A stretch of DNA of 45,936 nt from Mycolicibacter senuensis (lineage in GTDB: Bacteria; Actinomycetota; Actinomycetes; Mycobacteriales; Mycobacteriaceae), in assembly GCF_003284925.1 (NCBI RefSeq), contig NZ_QMEX01000020.1, positions 1 to 45,936 on the forward strand, in the 5' to 3' direction. Both the position numbers and the translations under genes were made by a program. The notes under the pieces are model-generated. The model made no database searches. It was given only the letters and a program-made list of their open reading frames with translations, and was not told where the DNA came from. Positions 1 through 9,088 of the stretch are shown here, piece after piece (within the stretch, counting starts at the first letter, position 1; each line of letters opens with the position of its first letter).

Positions 1-157
1 CGGCGGCCAGCCCGGTCGCGGTCAGCCCGCGCGGCGGCTGCACGAGGACGGCCCGCCCGGGATCCCAGCCCACCTGCACCGCCCCGTCCGGTCGCAGCAG
101 CACCGGCCGTGCCGGGTCGATGATGTAGGCGGGCGTCTGGGATTCGGCCCTCGTCAC
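1..157 (-). CDS. Rv3196-like conserved protein, N-terminal part only
   Basis: The 5' end of a minus-strand gene that runs off the left edge of the window. From a GTG at 157-155 the reverse strand reads VTRAESQTPAYIIDPARPV, followed by a Leu/Arg/Pro/Gly-rich stretch including DGAVQVGWDP. This resembles the start of the mycobacterial Rv3196-like proteins, often labelled cyclodehydratase or ThiF-like; I recall this from gene order and wording and have not checked it. Only 52 codons are present, so no catalytic domain can be seen. It lies 93 nt downstream of the Rv3195-like gene on the same strand, as in M. tuberculosis. The start is inferred from reading-frame content alone. Confidence 0.6.
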   Translation of the reverse strand, partial: MTRAESQTPAYIIDPARPVLLRPDGAVQVGWDPGRAVLVQPPRGLTATGLAA

Positions 158-250
158 GCCTCGGAGCCTGTCACGGCGGGCGGCGTCACCGCCTCCGGTT
201 GTCCACAGCGTCGGCGACGATGCGCCGTGCGGCCGGCCTGACCCCGAGGG

Positions 251-1594
251 TCAGTCGTCGGTGTCGCCGCCGGCGTCGGCGTCGCGCCGGAACTCGGCGA
301 TGGCCTGGTCGATCGCGGAGTCGATGCCGCTGGTGTCTCCGCCGATGATCCGGTCGATGAACGCGGCCGGGTCGTCGAGATCGGCGGCCTCGGGCAGCAG
401 ATCGGGGTGCTGCCACACCTGGTCGCGGGCGTCGATCCCGACAGCCACGGTCAACCGCTCCCACAGCACCGCGGCTTCACTCAGCTTGCGGGGCCGCAAT
501 TCCAGGCCGACCAGGGTCGCGAAGGTCTGTTCGGCCGGACCACCGGTGGCACGGCGGCGGCGCAGCATCTCCGACAGCGCCGCGGTGCCAGGAATCCGTT
601 CGCCCAGCGCCGCCGTCACCACCGTGCGCACCCAGCCCTCGATCAGGGCCAGTAGCGTCTCCAGCCGCTCCAGGGCGGCCAGTTGTTCCGGTGTCGACTT
701 GGGCTCGAACACCCCCTGGTTGAGCAGGTCGGCCATTGCCGACGGGTCGGACATCGCCGCGGGGTCGAACCCCTGCGCCAGCTCCTCGATTCCCCGGATG
801 TCGATCTTCATGCCGCGGGCGTAGGCCTCCACCGCGCTGAGCAGCTGGTTGGCCAGCCACGGGACGTGGGTGAACAACCGGTGGTGCGCGGCCTCACGGG
901 CGGCCAGAAACGTGACGATCTCACTGCGCGGCTGCTCCAGCCCGCCGGCCAGTTCCTCGATCGCACCGGGCAGCAGCGCAGCGACGCCTTTGGGCCCCAA
1001 CGGCAATCCGATATCGGTCGAGGTCAGCACCTCTCCGGACAACCGGCCCAACGCCTGGCCCAACTGTGACCCGAACGCCAGCCCGCCCATCTGCGACATC
1101 ACCGACAGCAGCGGGCCGGCCATGCTCTTGGCCTCCTCGGGCAGCGCCGAGGCCCACACCGATGAGACCTGCTCGGCCATCGGGTCGCACAGGCGCTGCC
1201 AGGTCGCCATGGTGTGCTCCACCCAGTCCACGGGCGTCCAGGCGGCCGAGCCGGTGGTGCCGGCCGGCAACGACGTCGCGCCGTTGAGCCACGTCTCGGC
1301 CAGGTGCACCGCGTCACCGATCGCGGTGGTGGTCGAGGCCGTCACGGGCGCGACCGAACCGATTGAGCGCGCGGCGACTTGGCGGGCCAGGTCGTAATTG
1401 ACCGGTCCGGACGGCCGACCGCTGGTGGACACGGCGCCGCTGAACATCTGGCCGAGCTGGGTGAAGATCTGCCCCAGATCGGCGATGTTGAAACCGGCGC
1501 CCATTCCCCAGTCGCTCGGACCGGGATCTCGTCCCCCGGGCCGCTCGCGGTCGGGGTCGTCCCCGGAAGAGAAACCGAAGGGCAGATCAGCCAT
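251..1594 (-). CDS. Zincin-like DUF2342 metalloprotease family protein (Rv3195-like)
   Basis: A 447-residue protein starting at the ATG 1594-1592 (MADLPFGFSSGDD). A longer frame to 1636 exists, but its first 14 residues look non-native. The Asp/Gly/Pro-rich N-terminus, the long helical middle and the segment AAREAAHHRLFTHVPW fit the actinobacterial DUF2342 family, described as putative zincin-like metallopeptidases; EAAHH is the likely metal-site region by analogy with HExxH, which is inference. No signal peptide is visible, so it is probably cytoplasmic. It is divergent from the PDZ-Lon protease across about 100 nt, the same arrangement as Rv3195/Rv3194c. Substrate is unknown. Confidence 0.85.
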   Translation of the reverse strand: MADLPFGFSSGDDPDRERPGGRDPGPSDWGMGAGFNIADLGQIFTQLGQMFSGAVSTSGRPSGPVNYDLARQVAARSIGSVAPVTASTTTAIGDAVHLAETWLNGATSLPAGTTGSAAWTPVDWVEHTMATWQRLCDPMAEQVSSVWASALPEEAKSMAGPLLSVMSQMGGLAFGSQLGQALGRLSGEVLTSTDIGLPLGPKGVAALLPGAIEELAGGLEQPRSEIVTFLAAREAAHHRLFTHVPWLANQLLSAVEAYARGMKIDIRGIEELAQGFDPAAMSDPSAMADLLNQGVFEPKSTPEQLAALERLETLLALIEGWVRTVVTAALGERIPGTAALSEMLRRRRATGGPAEQTFATLVGLELRPRKLSEAAVLWERLTVAVGIDARDQVWQHPDLLPEAADLDDPAAFIDRIIGGDTSGIDSAIDQAIAEFRRDADAGGDTDD

Positions 1595-1682
1595 AGCCCC
1601 AACCGTACCGACCGGCGTCCGGCCACGGTGCGACACGCGGCACTCCGATGTGTGGCCCGAGGTCGGCCGGATCCGGGCCGTT

Positions 1683-1688
1683 TACCAT
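1683..1688 (+). promoter_or_regulatory. Candidate -10 hexamer for a leaderless transcript
   Basis: TACCAT (TANNNT type) ends 7 nt before the GTG at 1696 that best starts the PDZ-Lon gene. That spacing would put the transcription start on or next to the first codon, and no purine-rich ribosome-binding site precedes this GTG. Leaderless mRNAs with this geometry are common in mycobacteria. No convincing -35 was found. Confidence 0.4.
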
Positions 1689-1695
1689 ACCCGGG

Positions 1696-2715
1696 GTGAA
1701 CAGGCGGATTCTGACGCTGCTGGCGGCCCTGCTGCCGGTGGTCGTGTTCGGCGCACTGCTGACGGCGGTGACCGTGCCCTTCGTGTCGCTGGGACCGGGC
1801 CCCACCTTCGACACCCTCGGGACGGTCGACGGCAAGCAGGTGGTCGACATTCAGGGCACCCCGACGCGAGCCACGTCGGGGCAGCTGAACATGACCACGG
1901 TGTCGCAGCGCGACGGACTGACGCTGGGTGAGGCGCTGGCCCTGTGGCTGTCCGGGCGCGAACAGCTCATGCCGCGTGACCTGGTCTATCCGCCCGGCAA
2001 GTCCCGCGAGGAGGTCGACGAGGACAACGACGCCGAGTTCCGTACCTCCGAGCAGAGCGCCGAGTACGCCGCCCTCGGCTACCTGCGCTACCCGAGCGCG
2101 GTCACCCTTGCCGAGGTCCACGACCCCGGGCCGTCGGTCGGCGCGCTGCAGCGTGGTGACGCGGTCGACGCCGTCGACGGCGAACCCGTCTACACCGTCG
2201 AGCAGTTCACCAAGCGGCTGTCCGCCACCAAGCCGGGCGAGACGGTGACCATCGACTACCGGCGCAAGAACGCCGCGCCCGGCACGGCGCGGATTACGCT
2301 CGGCGAGAACAAAGACCGGCCCAACGGATTCCTCGGTGTGTCAGTGCTCGACGCGCCATGGGCCCCGTTCACCGTCGAGTTCAACCTCGCCAATATCGGC
2401 GGCCCGTCGGCGGGGCTGATGTTCTCGCTGGCCGTCGTCGACAAACTCAGCACCGGCACGCTGGCCGGGCAGAACTTCATCGCCGGCACCGGGGTCATCA
2501 AGCCGAACGGTCAGGTCGACTCGATCGGGGGAATCACCCACAAGATGATCGCGGCCCGCGAGGCCGGCGCGACGGTGTTTCTGGTCCCGGCCGAGAACTG
2601 CTACGAGGCCCGCTCGGACCCCAACGGGTTGCAGCTGATCAAGGTCGACAGCCTCGCCCAGGCGGTGGACGCGTTGCGCACCCTCACCGGCGGAGGTCAG
2701 CCGCCGTCTTGCTGA
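1696..2715 (+). CDS. Membrane-anchored PDZ domain Lon-type serine protease (YlbL/Rv3194c family)
   Basis: A 339-residue protein with an N-terminal membrane anchor (RRILTLLAALLPVVVFGALL, residues about 3-22), a PDZ domain around residues 130-205 (VGALQRGDAVDAVDGEPV) and a C-terminal Lon S16 peptidase domain. The catalytic dyad is visible: Ser238 in GGPSAGLM and Lys283 in GGITHKM, about the usual spacing. The family corresponds to YlbL of Bacillus and Rv3194c. The GTG at 1696 is chosen because hydrophobic sequence begins at once; in-frame codons back to 1648 would add an unlikely 16 residues. The active domain should face the outside of the membrane. The UPF0182 gene follows on the same strand after 55 nt. 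Confidence 0.9.
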   Translation: MNRRILTLLAALLPVVVFGALLTAVTVPFVSLGPGPTFDTLGTVDGKQVVDIQGTPTRATSGQLNMTTVSQRDGLTLGEALALWLSGREQLMPRDLVYPPGKSREEVDEDNDAEFRTSEQSAEYAALGYLRYPSAVTLAEVHDPGPSVGALQRGDAVDAVDGEPVYTVEQFTKRLSATKPGETVTIDYRRKNAAPGTARITLGENKDRPNGFLGVSVLDAPWAPFTVEFNLANIGGPSAGLMFSLAVVDKLSTGTLAGQNFIAGTGVIKPNGQVDSIGGITHKMIAAREAGATVFLVPAENCYEARSDPNGLQLIKVDSLAQAVDALRTLTGGGQPPSC

Positions 2716-2770
2716 AGCCCGGTTGGCTACAGTGGGGCCGTCAGGACAACCGAGCTAGGGAGCGTGGCAC

Positions 2771-5737
2771 GTGGGGATGCGGCCCACCGCGAGAATGCCG
2801 AAGTTGACCCCGCGCAGCCGGATCATGATCGGGAGTGCGCTCGCCGTCATCGTGTTGCTGCTGGTCGGGCCGCGGCTGATCGACGGCTACGTCGACTGGC
2901 TCTGGTTCGGGGAACTGGGCTACCGGTCCGTTTTCGTCACCACCTTGCTGACCCGGCTGATCGCCTTCGTGGTGGTCGGCCTTGTCGTCGGCGGAATCGT
3001 GTTCGCCGCCCTGGCGATGGCCTTCCGGGTCCGGCCGGTGTTCGTGCCCTCAGGCGGCGCCAACGACCCGGTGGCGCGGTATCGGACCGCGGTGTTGTCG
3101 CGGTTGCGACTGGTCGCGTTCGGCATCCCGACGGGGATCGGTCTGCTGGCCGGGATCGTCGCCCAGAGTTACTGGGTGCGTATCCAGTTGTTCCTGCACG
3201 GCGGTGACTTCGGGATCGCCGATCCGCAGTTCGGCAAGGACCTCGGCTTCTACGCTTTCGACCTGCCGTTCTACCGGCTGATCATCGGTCTGCTGCTGGT
3301 GACGTTCTTCCTCGCCGCCATCGCGAACCTCACGACGCACTACATCTTCGGCGGCATCCGGTTGTCGGGTCGTGCCGGGGCGTTGAGCCGGCCGGCGCGT
3401 ATTCAGGTCGTCAGCCTGATCGGCACCCTGGTGCTGCTCAAGGCCGCCGCCTACTGGCTGGACCGCTACGAGTTGCTCAGCCACACCCGCGCCGGCAAGC
3501 CGTTCACCGGCGCCGGCTACACCGACATCAATGCGGTGTTGCCCGCCAAGATGATCCTGCTGGCGATCGCGCTGATCTGTGCGATCGCGGTGTTCTCGGC
3601 GATCGTGCTGCGCGACTTGCAGATTCCGGCGATCGGTCTGGTGCTGCTGCTGTTGTCGTCGGTGGTCATCGGTGCGGGCTGGCCGTTGCTCGTGGAACAG
3701 TTCAGCGTCAAGCCCAACGCGGCGCAGAAGGAGAGCGAGTACATCTCCCGGTCGATCGCCGCTACCCGGCACGCCTACGGGCTGACCGAGGATGTGGTCA
3801 CCTACCGCAACTACAGTGGCGACGCGCGTGCCACGGCCGCGCAGGTCGGCGCCGATGCCGCCACCACCTCCAACATCCGGTTGCTGGACCCGACCATCGT
3901 CAGTCCCGCCTTCACCCAGTTCCAGCAGGGCAAGAACTTCTACTTCTTCCCCGACCAGCTCACCATCGACCGCTATCGCGACAGCGAGGGCCAGCTGCGC
4001 GACTACGTCGTCGCCGCCCGGGAGCTCAACCCGGACCGGCTGATCGACAACCAGCGCGACTGGATCAACCGCCACACCGTCTACACCCACGGCAACGGGT
4101 TCATCGCCTCGCCGGCCAACACCGTGCGCGGGATCGCCAACGACCCCAATCAGAACGGCGGCTACCCGGAGTTCCTGGCCAACGTCGTCGGTGCCAACGG
4201 CACGGTGGTCTCCGCCGGTCCGGCCCGGCTCGACCAGCCGCGTGTCTACTACGGCCCGGTGATCGCCGACACCGTCGCCGACTACGCGATCGTCGGGCGC
4301 AACGGTCCCGACCGCGAGTACGACTACGAGACCAACACCGAGACGAAGAACTACACCTACACCGGTAAGGGCGGCGTCAACATCGGGAACTGGTTGGCGC
4401 GCAGCGTGTTCGCCGCCAAGTTCGCCGAACGCAATTTCTTGTTCTCGTCGGTGATCGGCGCGGAGAGCAAGATCTTGTTCAACCGCGACCCGGCCGGCCG
4501 GGTGCAGGCGGTGGCACCGTGGCTGACCACCGATTCGACGGTGTACCCGGCGATCGTCAACAAGCGGCTGGTGTGGATCATCGACGGCTACACCACGTTG
4601 GACAACTATCCCTACTCGGAGCTGACGTCGCTGTCGTCGGCGACCATGGACTCCAAAGAGGTGGAGTTCAACCGGCTGCTGCCCGACCGGCGGGTGTCCT
4701 ACATCCGCAACTCGGTGAAGGCGACCGTGGACGCCTATGACGGAACGGTGAACCTGTACGCCCAGGACGAGCAGGACCCGGTGCTGCAGGCCTGGATGAA
4801 GGTATTCCCCGGGACGGTCAAGCCCAAGGCGGAGATCTCCGCAGAACTTGCCGAGCATCTGCGCTACCCCGAAGACCTGTTCAAGGTGCAGCGGTTGCTG
4901 CTGGCCAAATACCACGTCAACGACCCGATCACGTTCTTCTCGACGTCGGACTTCTGGGACGTGCCGCTGGACCCCAACCCGACCGCCAGCAGTTTTCAGC
5001 CGCCGTACTACATCGTCGCGAAAAACCTTGTCAAGGAAGACGGTTCGGCTTCTTATCAGCTGACCAGCGCGATGAACCGGTTCAAGCGCGACTACCTGGC
5101 CGCCTACATCTCCGCCAGCTCCGACCCCGACACCTACGGCAAGATCACGGTGCTGACCATTCCCGGTCAGGTCAACGGGCCCAAGCTGGCCAACAACGCG
5201 ATCACCACCGACACCACGGTCAGCCAGGAACTCGGGTTGATCGGACGTGACAACCAGAACCGCATCCGGTGGGGCAACCTGCTCACGCTGCCGGTGGCTG
5301 ACGGCGGGCTGCTCTACGTCGAACCGGTCTACGCCTCCCCGGGCTCCAGTGACGCCGCGTCGTCGTATCCGCGGCTGATCCGGGTGGCGATGATGTACAA
5401 CGACAAGATCGGCTTCGGGCCGACGGTCTCCGACGCGCTGACCGGTCTGTTCGGGCCCGGAGCCAGCGCGGCGGCGACCGACATCGCGCCCACCGACGGC
5501 GGCGCGCCGGCCGCCAAGCCGGCAGGTCCCACTCCGCCCGCCGCCGCGGCGGTACCGGCACCGCCACCGCCGGCCGGCAGCGTCGAGCTGTCGGCGGCGA
5601 AGGCCGCTGCGTTGCGTGAGATCGACGCCGCCATCGCCGCGCTACGCGACACCCAGCACAAGGGTGACTTCGCCGCCTACGGTGCGGCGCTTCAGCGCCT
5701 CGACGACGCCGTGGAGAAGTTCAACAGCGCCAAGTAG
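2771..5737 (+). CDS. UPF0182 family large membrane protein (Rv3193c-like)
   Basis: A 988-residue protein, the usual size for the UPF0182 family (Rv3193c is close to 990). Roughly seven hydrophobic helices occupy the first 330 residues (for example [20 protein letters not shown]). A large, presumably extracytoplasmic, region of about 550 residues follows, then an Ala/Pro-rich linker (about 900-945) and a C-terminal charged helix. The family hallmark [16 protein letters not shown] sits near residue 40. GTG 2771 is used as the start, with ATG 2777 the alternative; GGGAG lies just upstream. Function is unknown for the family. It may share a transcript with the PDZ-Lon gene 55 nt upstream, a pairing conserved in mycobacteria. 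Confidence 0.92.
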   Translation: MGMRPTARMPKLTPRSRIMIGSALAVIVLLLVGPRLIDGYVDWLWFGELGYRSVFVTTLLTRLIAFVVVGLVVGGIVFAALAMAFRVRPVFVPSGGANDPVARYRTAVLSRLRLVAFGIPTGIGLLAGIVAQSYWVRIQLFLHGGDFGIADPQFGKDLGFYAFDLPFYRLIIGLLLVTFFLAAIANLTTHYIFGGIRLSGRAGALSRPARIQVVSLIGTLVLLKAAAYWLDRYELLSHTRAGKPFTGAGYTDINAVLPAKMILLAIALICAIAVFSAIVLRDLQIPAIGLVLLLLSSVVIGAGWPLLVEQFSVKPNAAQKESEYISRSIAATRHAYGLTEDVVTYRNYSGDARATAAQVGADAATTSNIRLLDPTIVSPAFTQFQQGKNFYFFPDQLTIDRYRDSEGQLRDYVVAARELNPDRLIDNQRDWINRHTVYTHGNGFIASPANTVRGIANDPNQNGGYPEFLANVVGANGTVVSAGPARLDQPRVYYGPVIADTVADYAIVGRNGPDREYDYETNTETKNYTYTGKGGVNIGNWLARSVFAAKFAERNFLFSSVIGAESKILFNRDPAGRVQAVAPWLTTDSTVYPAIVNKRLVWIIDGYTTLDNYPYSELTSLSSATMDSKEVEFNRLLPDRRVSYIRNSVKATVDAYDGTVNLYAQDEQDPVLQAWMKVFPGTVKPKAEISAELAEHLRYPEDLFKVQRLLLAKYHVNDPITFFSTSDFWDVPLDPNPTASSFQPPYYIVAKNLVKEDGSASYQLTSAMNRFKRDYLAAYISASSDPDTYGKITVLTIPGQVNGPKLANNAITTDTTVSQELGLIGRDNQNRIRWGNLLTLPVADGGLLYVEPVYASPGSSDAASSYPRLIRVAMMYNDKIGFGPTVSDALTGLFGPGASAAATDIAPTDGGAPAAKPAGPTPPAAAAVPAPPPPAGSVELSAAKAAALREIDAAIAALRDTQHKGDFAAYGAALQRLDDAVEKFNSAK

Positions 5738-5747
5738 CCCCTTTTTG

Positions 5748-5781
5748 CGCGGGTGTGCGTGTCCCCGGCCCCATACCCGCG
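5748..5781. terminator. Weak hairpin between convergent genes
   Basis: CGCGGGT at 5748-5754 pairs with ACCCGCG at 5775-5781 across a 20-nt loop, between the end of the UPF0182 gene and the end of the tandem-TetR gene on the other strand. There is no T-tract after the plus-strand arm, although TTTTT precedes it (AAAAA on the minus strand). It may help end transcription; evidence is weak. Confidence 0.25.
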
Positions 5782-5824
5782 TGTCGGACCGTTTTCGCGC
5801 ACGCTCGCAGCCGCCCTGACTCGC

Positions 5825-7132
5825 TCAGGCATCGAAGAGTACGGCGAGCATGAGGGTGCGGACGCACGCCTGCGGATAGCCGCGGTTGGCGGCCGGTGAG
5901 CCCGCCGAATCGGTTTCGGGCCGGTCATAGTGCACCAACCGGCCGATGTCGACGACCAGGCCCATCGCGGCGTGAACCAGAAACCGCGCGTGCGTGGCGG
6001 TGAGTTCGGGGCGCACCGCGGCGAGCAACCGGACCCAGGAGTCGATCGTCGACCGCTGCACGTTGCGCAGCGCCTGCTGATCGGCCGGGGTGAGGTTGAC
6101 CCGCTCGCTGTAGTAGATCGAGGCCAACTCCGGGTTGGCGAACGAGGTGGCGACATAGGCGTCGACCAGTTGTGTCAGCGCGTCCCGCGGTTCCGGCCGG
6201 TCACTGTTCACCCGGGACAGTTCCGCGGAAAGCCGGTCCGAGGAGCGCCGCAGCGCGGTGCTGAGGATGTCGGCCTTGCCGGGGAAGTAGCGGTAGATCC
6301 CGGCGACGCGCACGCCGGCCACCGCTGCGATCTGCGCCATGGAGGTCTCGCCGTAGCCGCGCTGGTGGAACAGCATCATCGCGGCGTGCAGCAGCGCTTC
6401 GTAGGTCCCGGCGTCGGGGGTGAAGATCCGCCATGCGGGCGGGCCCGGCACGAAGTCGTCGGCCGCGGGCAACTCGGCGTTGAGCAAGGCCGACGATGCC
6501 CCGCTCAGCATGGCCTTGATCTCTTCTGCCGGGGCGCGCACGCGATGGTCGGCGATCCCGCCGGCGACGCTGAGCAGCCCGGCCGACAGCATCCGCAGCT
6601 GCAACGAGGTCGACGTGGGACGCAGCGCGGCCAGCGGCGCCTGCAGGCGGTGATTGACGAGCCGCAGCTGATCGACCAGCCGGGTCTCGTCCGCCTCGCG
6701 CAGGTAGCGTGACTGCCATCGGTAGAGGCCACCGGATTCCCGATTACGCAAAGCGACGTCGATGAGGGCCTGTACCAGCTGATCCAGCGTCGCCTCGTCG
6801 GTGGCCTCGGCCGTCAGGTCGGTGGCCAGATCCGTGGCGTCGACCAACTGCTGGCTCAACGCCAGTACGGCGTCGCGGAACAGGTCGTATTTGCTTGCGT
6901 AGTGCCGGTACAGCGCCGGAGCCGAGATGCCCACCTCGCCGGCGATGGCCTCCAACCGGACCGAGTGATAACCGAGAGCGCTGAAGGCCTCGGCGGCGAC
7001 CCGGGCGATCTGGTCCTTGCGGTCCTTGGGGCGCCGCCGGGCGGTGGGCGCTACCGCAGAAAGATGTTGAGCCAACGGAAATCTCGTCTCACGTCGACCG
7101 GGACGGTGCGGAGCGCGGGGAGCGGGTGTCAC
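5825..7132 (-). CDS. Tandem-TetR transcriptional regulator (Mce3R-like)
   Basis: A 435-residue regulator (or 416 from TTG 7075) made of two complete TetR units. The first helix-turn-helix is at about residues 38-85 (EAIAGEVGISAPALYRHYAS), the second at about 245-290 (MAQIAAVAGVRVAGIYRYFP), each followed by its own ligand-type helical domain. This double architecture is characteristic of Mce3R, the repressor of mce3 in M. tuberculosis, and the motif RRRPKDRK just before the first HTH matches my memory of Mce3R's start. GTG 7132 overlaps the upstream gene by 44 nt. TTG 7075, 13 nt after that gene's stop, would give a more Mce3R-like N-terminus, so the start is uncertain. It is the last gene of the mce locus, and I infer that it controls it. 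Confidence 0.85.
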   Translation of the reverse strand: MTPAPRAPHRPGRRETRFPLAQHLSAVAPTARRRPKDRKDQIARVAAEAFSALGYHSVRLEAIAGEVGISAPALYRHYASKYDLFRDAVLALSQQLVDATDLATDLTAEATDEATLDQLVQALIDVALRNRESGGLYRWQSRYLREADETRLVDQLRLVNHRLQAPLAALRPTSTSLQLRMLSAGLLSVAGGIADHRVRAPAEEIKAMLSGASSALLNAELPAADDFVPGPPAWRIFTPDAGTYEALLHAAMMLFHQRGYGETSMAQIAAVAGVRVAGIYRYFPGKADILSTALRRSSDRLSAELSRVNSDRPEPRDALTQLVDAYVATSFANPELASIYYSERVNLTPADQQALRNVQRSTIDSWVRLLAAVRPELTATHARFLVHAAMGLVVDIGRLVHYDRPETDSAGSPAANRGYPQACVRTLMLAVLFDA

Positions 7133-7898
7133 CCTCGCGGTCGCTGCTCAGCGCAGCGCGCGCCCGCGCATTCCAGTGGTGCCTGGGCGCCAGCGCCGAC
7201 AGCCGAGCCGCCTGGATGAACCGCCACAGCGACCGCCGGTCGGCGGCCGTGACACTGATCCCGGTCAGCTCCCGGGCATGCGGATGCTGCAACGCGCGGA
7301 TGGCACCGTGGGGGACAGCCCGCATCCACCAGTCGGCGGGAGCGAAAATCTGTTCGCGGTACGGCTCAAAATGCGCACCGGCGAATAGTTCTGTGCGGCA
7401 GTGGTTCTCGAAGTACTCTACGAACTCCGGCCAGTTCGGCGGCATCGACCGGCTTGATATGCCGTACCTGCGGTACCAGACGCAGCACTCGCGATAGAGC
7501 TGCTCGTGTTCGTCGGGATCCAACGGCCGGATGAATCTGTTGACCATGACAAACAGCGACTCTACGTAAGCGGCGTGCTGAAAATGGAAGGTATCGGGGT
7601 TCAGCGCATGATATTTCCGGCCGACGCTGTCGACACCCTTGACGTGCTCGTGGGAGAACCGCATCTGGGGGCTCAGATCCACCCCGGTGTAGACGTAGTT
7701 GACCGCCTGGGTGACGGTGCGCTTCTTGTGCAGCCAGATGCGGTCCCGCATCAGCGCGTGCTCGGTGATGCCTGCGGCGATGCCCGGATGCAGCATCAAC
7801 AGGCACACCGCCCTGGGCAACACGAACAGGTAGCGCCGGTCGGCCAGAACATGCCAGAGCATGCTGTCCCGGTCCAGGTCTCCCACCGCAGGCGCCAT
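7089..7898 (-). CDS. Oxygenase MpaB/Lcp family protein (DUF2236), first copy from the 3' end
   Basis: A 269-residue DUF2236 protein. Family features visible are DRIWLHKKRT near residue 50, the segment FSHEHVKGVDSVGRKYHALN and the following helix FHFQHAAYVESLFVMVNRF, which hold the conserved histidines and the G-x-x-Y-x-A motif. Relatives include latex-clearing protein Lcp (a b-type haem oxygenase that cleaves polyisoprene) and fungal MpaB. The Arg of the Lcp RxxxT motif appears as Lys here (K-R-T-V-T), so activity may differ. ATG 7898 starts 2 nt after the stop of the other DUF2236 gene (TGATCATG), indicating translational coupling. The longer frame to 8054 lies inside that neighbour and is rejected. 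Confidence 0.82.
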   Translation of the reverse strand: MAPAVGDLDRDSMLWHVLADRRYLFVLPRAVCLLMLHPGIAAGITEHALMRDRIWLHKKRTVTQAVNYVYTGVDLSPQMRFSHEHVKGVDSVGRKYHALNPDTFHFQHAAYVESLFVMVNRFIRPLDPDEHEQLYRECCVWYRRYGISSRSMPPNWPEFVEYFENHCRTELFAGAHFEPYREQIFAPADWWMRAVPHGAIRALQHPHARELTGISVTAADRRSLWRFIQAARLSALAPRHHWNARARAALSSDREGDTRSPRSAPSRST

Positions 7899-7900
7899 GA

Positions 7901-8818
7901 TCAGATCAGCGCCTTGCGTCGCCGGATGCGGTAGCGCACGTCGCCCATCAGCACGCTGTAGTTGAACGTCCGGATGAACCGCGGCAGGAAACGGTTGACG
8001 AACGACACGAACAGGAACAGATTCTCGAACTGCCGTTGCTCGGTGGCCGACCACTCGACGCGCAGTAGTTCACGAAATCTCGGCGCCAGAAATCCCACCG
8101 TCAAAAACCGCAGCAGCGGTCCGAACAGCGCCCGCAGCACCGGGTTGATCATCTGCAGGGTGATCAGCCGCATCAGGTAGTCGCGGACGACGTCGTCGAG
8201 CAACAGGGTCTGGCATGTTGCGTTCCAGTAGGCGTCGAAGTCGGCGCGAGTGGCCGGCCACTGGTCTTCGGTGACCTGCAGCGTGGTGCCCAGTGGCCGT
8301 GCCTGCTGGTAGAAGTTCTCCGCCTCTTCCGGCGTCATCTTGCCGCGGAGCAGCTGGAAGGTGTCCTCGTAGAAGACGAACAGGCACGCGGCGACCCACA
8401 GTTGCAGGTCGCGGTCGAAGGCGTTGTATTTGACCGGGCTGCTGTCGGTGGAGCGGACCTGCCGGTGTGCGACGTTGACGGCGTCGCGGTAGGCGGCGCG
8501 CTCGGCGTCGGTACCCAGCAGCGCGACGGCCATGTACTGCGCGGTGGTACGCAGCCGCTTCCACGGATGCTCCATCAACGCCCCGGACTCCACCCGGCTC
8601 TCCACCACCCCGTAGCCCACTCCCGGCATGCTCAACTGCATGACGACGTTCGCCGCCGACGCGGCTGCCGTCCAGAAGTCCAGCGCCTCAGTGATATCGA
8701 CGAGTTCTACGTCCCAGCGCGGCGTGTAGGTGTCGATGTGAATCCGGGTCTCGGCGGTGGTTGCCTGCCGGTGCCGGGGCCGTTGCAGTTCACGGTCGTC
8801 GTCGTGACAGGTCGACAT
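7901..8818 (-). CDS. Oxygenase MpaB/Lcp family protein (DUF2236), second copy
   Basis: A 305-residue DUF2236 protein paralogous to its downstream neighbour. The family core is clear: HPWKRLRTTAQYMAVALLG (with an R-x-x-x-T motif like that of Lcp), AHRQVRSTDSS, and KYNAFDRDLQLWVAACLFV. A C-terminal basic tail (YRIRRRKALI) follows two hydrophobic helices that could touch the membrane. ATG 8818 has a good site, AAAGGA, 9 nt upstream. With the next gene it forms a coupled pair of probable haem-dependent oxygenases inside an Mce locus. Oxidation of an isoprenoid, sterol-like or other lipid substrate is inference. Confidence 0.83.
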   Translation of the reverse strand: MSTCHDDDRELQRPRHRQATTAETRIHIDTYTPRWDVELVDITEALDFWTAAASAANVVMQLSMPGVGYGVVESRVESGALMEHPWKRLRTTAQYMAVALLGTDAERAAYRDAVNVAHRQVRSTDSSPVKYNAFDRDLQLWVAACLFVFYEDTFQLLRGKMTPEEAENFYQQARPLGTTLQVTEDQWPATRADFDAYWNATCQTLLLDDVVRDYLMRLITLQMINPVLRALFGPLLRFLTVGFLAPRFRELLRVEWSATEQRQFENLFLFVSFVNRFLPRFIRTFNYSVLMGDVRYRIRRRKALI

Positions 8819-8839
8819 GTCAGCGGTCCTTTCAATCGG

Positions 8840-9019
8840 CTAGGGATGGGCGAAGTACTGCGGTAGCTGAGCGAGCAGCCAGACCACGCCGACCGCCCCG
8901 ACGAGTGCACCGCAGGCCAGCACCGTGAGTACGCCGGCGCGCAGCAGCCGGGCCTCCGGGGAGGCCAGGATGCGCAGCATGCTGACGACCAGGTCGATGA
9001 GCCGTACCAGCATCATCAT
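8840..9019 (-). CDS. 59-residue single-helix membrane protein
   Basis: A small gene, easily missed for its length. From ATG 9019 (MMMLVRLIDLVVSMLRILA) it encodes an amphipathic or hydrophobic first part, a charged turn (SPEARLLRAG), a strong transmembrane helix ([20 protein letters not shown]) and a short tail ending AHP with TAG at 8842-8840. The ribosome-binding site is a perfect GGAGGT at 9032-9027, 7 nt before the ATG, the best in this operon. It lies 21 nt before the DUF2236 pair and 69 nt after the MPT64-like gene on the same strand. Two further in-frame ATGs follow directly (9016, 9013). Function is unknown; a small subunit of the Mce or oxygenase machinery is one possibility. Confidence 0.72.
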   Translation of the reverse strand: MMMLVRLIDLVVSMLRILASPEARLLRAGVLTVLACGALVGAVGVVWLLAQLPQYFAHP

Positions 9020-9088
9020 GGCAGCGACCTCCGGTACTGCGGCGTCGGTGATCGTCGGATCATCGGTGTCCCTCTCGTGTGTGCGACA

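Noticed and set aside
3050..4915. 621-residue open frame antisense to the UPF0182 gene
   Set aside because: High-GC third positions keep the antisense frame open; composition is Val/Gly/Arg/Gln/His-rich with no domain, and the sense gene is strongly supported.
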